Position numbers and translations under genes: made by a program
Assembly: GCF_016863135.1 (NCBI RefSeq)
Contig: NZ_BOOH01000062.1
Coordinates: 1-64,000, forward strand
Direction: 5' to 3'
Length of the DNA stretch: 64,000 nt
Source: Planobispora longispora
GTDB lineage: Bacteria > Actinomycetota > Actinomycetes > Streptosporangiales > Streptosporangiaceae
In this document: positions 8,013 through 14,995 of the stretch, piece after piece
How the letters are laid out: each line of letters begins with the position of its first letter
Numbering within the stretch: position 1 is the stretch's first letter
The notes under the pieces: model-generated
Database searches by the model: none
Told to the model about the DNA's origin: nothing
The model's input: only the letters and a program-made list of their open reading frames with translations

Positions 8013-9569
8013 CTAGGAGAGCGGGAGCTTCCCGGTCCAGAGGTTGGCGGCGTACCGGTAGATGCCGTAGGTCTCGCCGTCGAAGTACGGCGTGGTGACC
8101 CGGTCGTAGCGGTCGTTGCCGTCGCTGTCGATCGTGAGGCTCACGACGCCGTTGAGGTAACCGGTCCGCTTGCTGTTCTTGTACTGCAGCAGGAACGGGC
8201 CGCCGCTGGCGCCGGGGGTGAAGGCGCACTTGATGGCCTGGTGCTCCTCGGCCTTGTACGCCGGGACGTCGGGGGCGTTGCCGGTCGTCCCATAGCACCA
8301 CTTCATGGTGTGGCCGGTGTAGACCTTGTTGCCGTCCAGGTGCGCGGAGGCCGGGTAACCGAAGGCGAAGACCTTCTTGCCGGTCCTCTGGTTCCAGGCG
8401 AAGCCCTGGCCGCCGACGTTGTCGCCCAGCCGGCCGGCGTCGGCGATGGCGGTGATGTAGTGACGGAAGATCACATACTTCACGGAGGAGGTCTTCTTGA
8501 TGTACTTCACCACGTAGTAGTGGGTGATGGTGTAGTTGCCCCGGTCATCGATCTTGCGGTAGCCCGGGCCCTTGTAGGCCTCGTACTCAGCTTTGGTGAC
8601 GTTCTCAGTGCGGGTCTCGAGCTTGGAACCGCTCTTCGGCCAGTCCTTCTGGTCCAGCACCTTGCCGTCGCGGGTGACCTTGTCGTCCTTCAGCCCGTAG
8701 ACGTCACCGGAGGCCTTGTCCCAGTCCCACTTCTCAGCTTCGACCGCGACGGCGATGGCGCCGTTGTACTGCGGGCCGACCTGGTCCTCGGAGGAGACGT
8801 TCTCGACCTTGCCGATGCCGCCCTTCTGGGTCCACCGGTCGTAGGTCTCGAAGTCGACGGTCCTGGGCTCCTCGCGCCCCACACCGCCCTTGTCGACATG
8901 CGCCTTGAAGGTCTTGTAGTCGACTTCCTTCTCCGGCTGCTGCTTTATGCCGTTGTAGACGTTGACGAAGGCGTAGTCCCGGTCGTAGTCCTCATAGACG
9001 TCGAAGTCGTAGTGCATGTTGACCTTGGCGCCGACGTAGATGCCCCAGGGCGCCTTGCCCTGGTGGTAGCCGGGGATGAACACGAAGTTGTTGTACGGCT
9101 TGTTCGTGTCGGTGTCGTAGACGCAGTGGCCCGCGGTGGCGACCAGGTTGCGGTACTTCGACTGCACCGAGGAGCCGGAGCACCAGCGCTCCCGGCCCTT
9201 GTCGTCGATGAAGAAGACCTTGCCCACGGTGATGGGCAGGTTGACGTTCCGGGAGCGGCCCGCGGACTTGCCCTCCTCGCCGATCGGCGCGACGGTGCCG
9301 GCCCTGCCGTCGGCGGAGGCGCGGGAGCCGCCCACCTTCAGGCGGCCGGAGGCGGTGCTCTCGGCGACGTAGGTCGTGGCGGACTTCAGCTTCGAGGGGG
9401 TCCAGTAGCCCGCGATGGCCTTCGCGTTACCGGATGAGGCGAGAGTGACCGTCTTGCGGTCGGGCGCGGCGGCCTGGGCGGTGCCGGCGGCGAGGGTGAC
9501 GCCGATCATGGACGTGGCCGCCAGGGCTCCGCCGAGGGGCAGGGCAAGGCGCTTGGCTCGGGGGTTCAC
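8013..9569 (-). CDS. Secreted trypsin-like serine peptidase with insert (paralog C)
   Basis: The 518-residue protein starts at GTG (AAGGAG five bases upstream) with a Sec signal ending near AQA-AAP (about 33). The triad is intact: His148 in ATAGHC, Asp198 in YDRDYAF and Ser455 in GASGGPF. Between Asp and Ser an insert of about 165 residues (209-376) shares its last third with paralog A (NVTKAEYEAYKGPGYRKID, then ITHYY). Its first part has degenerate repeats ending in KGGVG, KGGIG and KGPG. A DSDGNDRYD loop near the C-terminus suggests calcium binding. This is the intact counterpart of the Ser-less paralog A. Confidence 0.9.
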   Translation of the reverse strand: MNPRAKRLALPLGGALAATSMIGVTLAAGTAQAAAPDRKTVTLASSGNAKAIAGYWTPSKLKSATTYVAESTASGRLKVGGSRASADGRAGTVAPIGEEGKSAGRSRNVNLPITVGKVFFIDDKGRERWCSGSSVQSKYRNLVATAGHCVYDTDTNKPYNNFVFIPGYHQGKAPWGIYVGAKVNMHYDFDVYEDYDRDYAFVNVYNGIKQQPEKEVDYKTFKAHVDKGGVGREEPRTVDFETYDRWTQKGGIGKVENVSSEDQVGPQYNGAIAVAVEAEKWDWDKASGDVYGLKDDKVTRDGKVLDQKDWPKSGSKLETRTENVTKAEYEAYKGPGYRKIDDRGNYTITHYYVVKYIKKTSSVKYVIFRHYITAIADAGRLGDNVGGQGFAWNQRTGKKVFAFGYPASAHLDGNKVYTGHTMKWCYGTTGNAPDVPAYKAEEHQAIKCAFTPGASGGPFLLQYKNSKRTGYLNGVVSLTIDSDGNDRYDRVTTPYFDGETYGIYRYAANLWTGKLPLS

Positions 9570-9886
9570 AGAAGCTCCTTCTTTGTCATGAGCCTCTCGG
9601 GACTCGGCTCACGCATGCGTAAAGAGACAAGACGAGACCGTAGCCGGTAAAGAAGCCTTAAAGAGGCATAAATCAGACATCAATGGAGACCGTTACGTTG
9701 TTGTTACGCAACCGACGGAACCGAAACCGTCAGGCCGACGTCTGATCTACCTCTTCTTGATCTACTCGGCGTGCTCCCGCCGTATCACCGTGCTGATCTG
9801 CTGAAACGCCGGGCCGGGTGGTTGCCAGGCCGGACGCCCCCGGAGACGATTGGAACGATCGACGTCATGCGCAATCGGGGGGTTCC
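9570..9886. other. Divergent promoter region, paralog C and inhibitor
   Basis: This stretch of 317 bp separates the divergent peptidase C and inhibitor genes and includes an AT-rich segment (9640-9700). On the minus strand a CTTTACGCATG motif (9614-9624) lies about 50 bp before the peptidase start. GTTACG occurs twice (9692-9697, 9703-9708) and GTTG-N5-CAAC forms an inverted repeat at 9700-9712. No small gene is seen. Confidence 0.5.
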
Positions 9887-10294
9887 ATGCGACGTCTTCT
9901 CGTTCTGGCCGCGGCCACGCCTCTCCTGCTCTCCGGTACGGCCTCCGCCGCCACGCCGTCCTCGCCGCACCGCGCGCCCGCTCCGGACAGGGCGTTCATG
10001 CTGGCCGTCGCCGACGACAACCAGGACCTGCTCACCGGTCGGTACGCGGTGCTCCAGTGCGACCCGCCGGGCGGCACGCACCGCAAGGGGACCAAGTCGT
10101 GCGAGGCGCTGGAGAAGGCCCGCGGCAACCCGGCCGCCATCGCCCGGGACCGGAACCGGTCGTGCACCACGGAGTACAAGCCGGTCAAGGCGTTCGCGGT
10201 CGGCACCTGGGACGGCGAGAACATCATCTTCGAGCACACCTACGGCAACTTCTGCGCGATGCTCGCCGCCACCGGCCCGCTCTTCGACTTCTAG
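9887..10294 (+). CDS. Secreted subtilisin-inhibitor-like (SSI) protein
   Basis: The 135-residue exported protein has a clear signal peptide (MRRLLVLAAATPLLLSGTASA) and the SSI architecture. Four Cys (58, 72, 93, 123) are placed for the two family disulfides. Other marks are a CDPPGGTH segment, the PV(x)nGTWDGE strand and a C-terminus GPLFDF like the SSI ending. By alignment with SSI, the reactive loop after the third Cys is CTTEYKPV, so P1 would be Thr95 rather than the Met or Lys/Arg of known SSIs. The ATG at 9887 follows a G-rich ribosome-binding site. Its position among four secreted peptidases suggests it restrains one of them, which is inference. Confidence 0.88.
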   Translation: MRRLLVLAAATPLLLSGTASAATPSSPHRAPAPDRAFMLAVADDNQDLLTGRYAVLQCDPPGGTHRKGTKSCEALEKARGNPAAIARDRNRSCTTEYKPVKAFAVGTWDGENIIFEHTYGNFCAMLAATGPLFDF

Positions 10295-10312
10295 CCGCCC
10301 GGTCCCGTACGG

Positions 10313-10370
10313 CGGCCGGGGCGTCACCCCGGCCGCGGGCGTGCTGCGGCCCGATCGGGGATCGGGCCGC
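10313..10370. terminator. Two tandem hairpins between convergent genes
   Basis: Hairpin 1 is CGGCCGGGG-N5-CCCCGGCCG (10313-10335). Hairpin 2 is GCGGCCCGATC-GGG-GATCGGGCCGC (10346-10370). They lie between the inhibitor gene (+) and the nuclease gene (-) and probably end both transcripts. Confidence 0.7.
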
Positions 10371-10381
10371 GGCGGACGCGC

Positions 10382-13201
10382 TCACTTATGCACTTGCACG
10401 TTTCCTCCGGAGACGTCCTGAGGTTGAGCGGCGTCCAGGTCGAACCCCGCGGTCCGCCGGTTGTCGTAGGTCGGTGTGCCGCCGGGGACCGGGCCGTCGC
10501 TGAGCGGCCAGACCACGAGCCGCAGTTTGTCGGGGTCGTCGTAGCCGTACAGGACGAAGCCGTACCCGGTCCGGCCGGACACGGTGGCCTCGCCCTTCAC
10601 AGCCGCCCTGCCGTGCCGGGTGACGACCAGCCATTCGAGCTCGGTCGCGTCCAGGTCGAAATCGGTTCCGGCGAGGCGGAAGCTCACTTTGCCCCCGCCC
10701 GGGGCCGGGCCCTCGTCGTGCGGCCGGTACTTGGGATTGAACTGGAAGGAGCCGCGGCCGGTGTGGCCGGGATCGCCGGTCAGCGCCCCGGTCGGCGAGT
10801 CGATGCGCGCGCCGCTGGTGACGAACCCGGCATCCGGGTCGTAGACCACCACCATGACCTCGGCGGCGCCTGATCCGCCGTCGTCATCGGTGACGGTCAG
10901 CTTGATCGTGTACATCCCCGCGGAGGCGAAGGTGTGGGTCCGGTCGCAGGCCTGCCGCGCGGCGGCGTAGGAGTCGGAGGCGCCGTCGTCCCATTCGACT
11001 TCGCAGGTGTGGGTGTCGTTGGCACCGGGATCGGTGAAGCCGGCGGCGAGGCGGACCGGCGTGCCCGCGCGATGGACCGACCACGGCTGGGGGCCCGTGA
11101 TGGCGGGGCGGGGCGGCAGATTGCGCAAGCGGATCCGCGCGGTGTCGCCGACCGGGGCGTTCACCCCGTCGTCCGCCGTCAGGGTCACGAGGAAGGTGCC
11201 GTCGTCGGTGCAGCTGAACGTGGTGGACTCGGCGTGCGCGTTCTCGAACGAGCAGGTGGTTCCCGGATCCACGTCGTCACCGGCGGTGAAGCTCCAGGCG
11301 ACGGTGGGAGTGCTCTCGGGGTCGTTGGCAGAGCCGGCCAGCCGCAGCCGCTGCCCCTCGGCGCCGGACAGGTCGGGCCCGGCGGACACGCTGGGCGGCA
11401 GATTCTGTCCCGGGGGCGGTCCGGGCGTCGGCGGCGGCGGCGCGCCGTCACCGCCGGTCAGCGTCGCCCACCCCCGCAGCGGGACGTGACTCGAGACCGA
11501 CGTTCGTGTGGCGTCGCCGTCCAGTGCGGCGAAATCGTCGCTGACGAAGACGTAGTCGAGCTTGTACTGCAGGGCCACGGGGACGGGATAGGTGCCCTCG
11601 CCGGTACGGCACCTGCGGTCGTCGACCGGGCAGCTGTACTCGGGACTGGCGAAGTACTGCGTGTCGGTCTCGTCGACCTCGTGCAGCTTGCCGGTCCCGC
11701 CGTGATGGGAGTACAGCGGTGTGAGGGCCGCGTCCCAGGGGCGGGCCTGGAAGTCGCCGCCGAGGATCACCGGGAAGCCGCCGCCGATGTGGCCGTCGAT
11801 CCGCTGGGCGACGGCCTCGGCCTGGGCCGGCCGGGCCTCGGCCACGCTGCTCAGCTGTGTCACACACGCCTTCACCGCTCGTTCGCGCAGGGTGACGCCC
11901 GCGCAGGTGAGGCTGTACGAATCCGGTCCCGCGCCGCCGGGCAGCGCGGTGGTCTCCGCGTCGCTCAGCGGTGTGCGGCTGATGAGGGCGTTGCCCCGTT
12001 CCCCGGAACCGCGGCACGCGGACTCCGGAGCGCGCGTCACGGTGAACTGGCCGTGCAGGGCGTGACCGTTGGCGCCCGTGATCCGCAGCACCTCGTCGTA
12101 CTGCTCGCGGCACACCTCGTTGAGGGTGACGACGTCCGGGCGGAAGTCGAGGATCGACGAGGCCACCGCGGGGGCCGCGGAGCCCACCGCCCCGCCGGCA
12201 CAGGCCGGTACGGGCACCTGCCTGGCTCCGCACATGTTGAACTGGAAGATCCGGACGGGTTCGTTGACGCGCAGCCGCGCCTCTCCCCACAGGATGTCGT
12301 GGTCGGAGCAGCGGGCGTCGTCCGGCTTGGGATCTCCCGATCCGACCTGGCAGTCGCCTTCGTTCTCCACGCGGCCGGACACCTCGCGGTCGAAATGGGC
12401 GGCGCTCACGAAGATGTAGTCGATCTTCCCTTCACCGGGATGGGTGGGGGCGCCGCCCGGCCGCGGAGGGCACCCCGGGCAGTCATCGGGGAACTGGTCC
12501 ACCTCCCAGTAGTCTCCGGTGCCGCCGGCCTGCGGTGCGTACATCATGGCCACGGCCGGGTCCTCGGGCGAGGGCCACGTCGGGGTCACGTTGAAGTCAC
12601 CGGCGAGGATGAACGGCATCCGCCGGACGGAGGGCGGGAACAGGTCCGTCGCCATCTCCTTGATCTCTTTGGCCGCGTCCTCGTCCTTCGGCGTGCCGTG
12701 CAGGGAGCACACGCGCGTCCAGACCTCGAACTCCGCCGTCACGCATCCGCCGCCGCGGTCTGTCGACCTGAACTCGAAGTCGGCGGCGTCGCGGATGGCG
12801 GCACGCACGTAGATCGCGTTGCCGGCGCTGTACGGCAGGAGGGTGCCGCAGTCCGGCGCGGGGAGCAACCGGCTCGACGAGAAGTACGAGCGCATGCCGT
12901 ACCCGGCGTCGTCGAGCAGGTCCTGGAGTCTTCCGGCCTGGTCCCGGCAGGTCTCCTGCAGTGTGACGATGTCGGGCCGCTCCGCCTGGATCTTGCGGAA
13001 GACCATGTCCACCACCGCGAAGTCCCCTCCGTTGCAGGAGGCTCCGCACAGGTTGTAGTTCATGATCTTCAATGGGCGGACCGCCGGGGCCGCCGCCGGG
13101 GCCGACGCCCGGGACTCCGCGGGGGGCGGCACCGTCAGTATCGCCGCGATCATGGCGAGGACGGTCAGGACTAATCGGGTGGGTTCGCCGAGGGCGCGCA
13201 A
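10382..13201 (-). CDS. Secreted protein with two nuclease-like EEP domains and PKD repeats
   Basis: The 939-residue exported protein starts at TTG 13201, because GGAGG (13208-13212) sits six bases upstream and a signal peptide follows directly (LVLTVLAMIAAILTV, then ESRASA). Residues about 44-310 form an endonuclease/exonuclease/phosphatase domain with NYNLCG, LQETCR, GDFNV, DYIFVS and SDHD motifs. Residues about 315-582 are a second such domain (FNMCG, LNEVCR, DYVFVS), but GDFN is GDFQ and SDH is SSH, so it may be inactive. Two PKD-like domains (about 603-690 and 705-793) and a C-terminal beta-rich region follow. It could be an extracellular DNase or phosphodiesterase; the substrate is unknown. 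Confidence 0.88.
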   Translation of the reverse strand: MRALGEPTRLVLTVLAMIAAILTVPPPAESRASAPAAAPAVRPLKIMNYNLCGASCNGGDFAVVDMVFRKIQAERPDIVTLQETCRDQAGRLQDLLDDAGYGMRSYFSSSRLLPAPDCGTLLPYSAGNAIYVRAAIRDAADFEFRSTDRGGGCVTAEFEVWTRVCSLHGTPKDEDAAKEIKEMATDLFPPSVRRMPFILAGDFNVTPTWPSPEDPAVAMMYAPQAGGTGDYWEVDQFPDDCPGCPPRPGGAPTHPGEGKIDYIFVSAAHFDREVSGRVENEGDCQVGSGDPKPDDARCSDHDILWGEARLRVNEPVRIFQFNMCGARQVPVPACAGGAVGSAAPAVASSILDFRPDVVTLNEVCREQYDEVLRITGANGHALHGQFTVTRAPESACRGSGERGNALISRTPLSDAETTALPGGAGPDSYSLTCAGVTLRERAVKACVTQLSSVAEARPAQAEAVAQRIDGHIGGGFPVILGGDFQARPWDAALTPLYSHHGGTGKLHEVDETDTQYFASPEYSCPVDDRRCRTGEGTYPVPVALQYKLDYVFVSDDFAALDGDATRTSVSSHVPLRGWATLTGGDGAPPPPTPGPPPGQNLPPSVSAGPDLSGAEGQRLRLAGSANDPESTPTVAWSFTAGDDVDPGTTCSFENAHAESTTFSCTDDGTFLVTLTADDGVNAPVGDTARIRLRNLPPRPAITGPQPWSVHRAGTPVRLAAGFTDPGANDTHTCEVEWDDGASDSYAAARQACDRTHTFASAGMYTIKLTVTDDDGGSGAAEVMVVVYDPDAGFVTSGARIDSPTGALTGDPGHTGRGSFQFNPKYRPHDEGPAPGGGKVSFRLAGTDFDLDATELEWLVVTRHGRAAVKGEATVSGRTGYGFVLYGYDDPDKLRLVVWPLSDGPVPGGTPTYDNRRTAGFDLDAAQPQDVSGGNVQVHK

Positions 13202-13564
13202 GGATGACCTCCGGACCTGGTGCGGCTGCCGCCTCGGCCCGGAGCGGGCTGATCCGTGACGCCGCTGACGGCGTTCCCCGGTGAGCGCGGCTTCGATGAC
13301 TGCCGCCGACTTTACGAGATCGTATTTAATAGTCAATGTCTCCAGGTCAAAATGTTTTCCTTCGCGGTGAGGCGCACCGACATAAGTGATGTTTTAGGTC
13401 TGCTGGAAATTCAGGGGGACACCGCGCGGATACGGATCGTGGGTTCCGGAGGGAAAACCGTCCTGGCGGTTTCCCGCCCACGACAAGGGCCCGATCCGGG
13501 ATGGATCGGGCCCTTTCAGGTCTGGAGCCGGCCGAATGGCCTGACGGCCGGCTCGGTTGCGTCG
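13202..13564. other. Intergenic region between nuclease and peptidase paralog D
   Basis: This stretch of 363 bp contains the upstream region of the nuclease gene (AT-rich at 13310-13400) and the peptidase D terminator at 13485-13516. An in-frame extension of the nuclease to a TTG at 13336 is open, but it lacks a ribosome-binding site and would precede the signal peptide by 45 residues. Confidence 0.5.
13485..13516 (-). terminator. Terminator of peptidase paralog D
   Basis: The perfect 11-bp stem GGGCCCGATCC / GGATCGGGCCC has a GGGAT loop, flanked by AA and TTT. It lies 49 bp past the paralog D stop codon. Confidence 0.8.
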
Positions 13565-14677
13565 CTACTTGGTCCAGCGGTTGGCCGCGACCTTGTAGAC
13601 CTTGTAGGTGTCGCTGTTGAAGTACGGCGAGGAGATGTGGTCGTACCGGTCGTTCTTGTCGGTGTCCCAGGCGACGCTGTTGACGCCGACGAGGTAGCCG
13701 GTACGGCTGGAGTTCTTGTACTTCAGCAGCCAGGGGCCGCCGCTGGCGCCGGCGGTGAAGGCGCACCGGAAGCCGATGTGCTCCTGGATGTTGTACCGCG
13801 GGGCGGCCGGCATGGCGCCGGTGGTGCCGTAGCACCACTTCATGGTGCGGCCGGTGTAGGGCTTGTCACCGTCGGGGTGCGGGCCGGCCGGGTAGCCGAA
13901 GGAGAAGACCTTGCTCTTGACCTTCTGGTTCCAGGCGAAGCCCTGGCCGCCGACGTTGTCGCCGAGCCGGCCGACGTTGGTGATGACCGGGACCCACTTG
14001 CCGTTCTTCTTCTCCCACTTCACCTTGAAGCCGGAGTGGACGTTGACGAAGGCGTAGTCGAAGTCGTAGTCCTCCTTGACGACGAAGTCGTCGTGGGCGT
14101 GGAAGGTGTGGGCGGCGTAGATGCCGTAGGGGTTCTTGCCCTCCCACGCCTGGTCGCCGTCCCAGTAGGACGGGATGAAGACCCAGTTGTCGTAGAACTG
14201 GTTGGTCTTCACGTCGTACACGCAGTGCGCCGAGGTGGCGACCACGTTGCGGTACTTGCCCTGGATCGAGCTGCCGGAGCAGTACTTCCAGCTCTTCGGG
14301 TCCATCGGGTTGGCCTTGGGCAGGGTGAAGAAGACCCGGCCGACGGTGTTGGGCAGGTTGACGTGCTTGCTCTTGGGCGACTTGCCGCCCTCCTGGCCGA
14401 TCGGCGGGACCGACCCGGGCTTGCCGTCGGGGCCGGCGGCCGTGGAGGCCCTGCCCTTGCCGGCCAGGTCGATGTCGCCGGTGGCGTCGGAGGCCTTGCG
14501 CATGCGGTCGGGCGACCAGAAGGAGGTGGCCTGGGAGGCCGACTCCGAGGCGGCCGAGGTGACCACGTCGCCGGGGGCGGCCGTGGCGCCCGCGCCGGTG
14601 CTGGTGGCGCCCATCGCTCCGGCGACCATGAGGAGGCCGGTGAGGGGGATCGCGAGGCGCCGTGCTCGGGAAATCAA
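13565..14677 (-). CDS. Secreted trypsin-like serine peptidase (paralog D)
   Basis: The 370-residue exported protein starts at TTG (AAAGGAG five bases upstream) with a Sec signal ending near ATA-AP (about 33). It contains the shared N-terminal FWSPDRM segment and a peptidase domain with an intact triad: His151 in ATSAHC, Asp207 in YDFDYAF and Ser312 in GASGGPW. There is no large insert. The stretch between Asp and Ser is only KVKWEKKNGKWVPVI, then the common GRLGDNVGGQGFAWNQ block. The C-terminal DTDKNDRYD loop again looks metal-binding. It is separated from paralogs A-C by the inhibitor and nuclease genes. Confidence 0.9.
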   Translation of the reverse strand: MISRARRLAIPLTGLLMVAGAMGATSTGAGATAAPGDVVTSAASESASQATSFWSPDRMRKASDATGDIDLAGKGRASTAAGPDGKPGSVPPIGQEGGKSPKSKHVNLPNTVGRVFFTLPKANPMDPKSWKYCSGSSIQGKYRNVVATSAHCVYDVKTNQFYDNWVFIPSYWDGDQAWEGKNPYGIYAAHTFHAHDDFVVKEDYDFDYAFVNVHSGFKVKWEKKNGKWVPVITNVGRLGDNVGGQGFAWNQKVKSKVFSFGYPAGPHPDGDKPYTGRTMKWCYGTTGAMPAAPRYNIQEHIGFRCAFTAGASGGPWLLKYKNSSRTGYLVGVNSVAWDTDKNDRYDHISSPYFNSDTYKVYKVAANRWTK

Positions 14678-14995
14678 TGGAGCTCCTTTCGTCCTCGGCG
14701 GCGGGCGGGACTTCCCGTCGCCAGGAAAACGATCGGAACGCTACTGAATGGATCAAGCGCTCGGCCAGAAATTGACGCGAAAAAGTCTGGGACGGTTCCC
14801 TTCGATGCCATGTCGTTATTGATATGCCGCGTGGTTATGATTTAACGAAAAAGCATCCTCGCAGCTCACCTGGGTCGAACCGCGTGCATCGGAGTATCGC
14901 TGGCACCACTCGCAACAAACGCCATAAAGGTTTTCCCGAATAACTTTGAGAACTTCGGACTAGCAAACCGAATGACGTTCTGGTTGCATGTCCAC
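14678..14995. other. Divergent promoter region, paralog D and TLP1
   Basis: This stretch of 318 bp is unusually AT-rich for the window (especially 14800-14850 and 14915-14970) and must hold two divergent promoters. It ends with the motif at 14970-14986 that recurs upstream of the methyltransferase at 46.7 kb. No gene is seen. Confidence 0.5.
14970..14986 (+). promoter_or_regulatory. Shared 17-bp motif, copy 1
   Basis: GAATGACGTTCTGGTTG differs by one base from the copy at 46634-46650. It contains an inverted repeat GAATG-N-CGTTC (GAAyG arms), typical of a TetR-type operator. It ends nine bases before the ATG at 14996. Confidence 0.45.
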
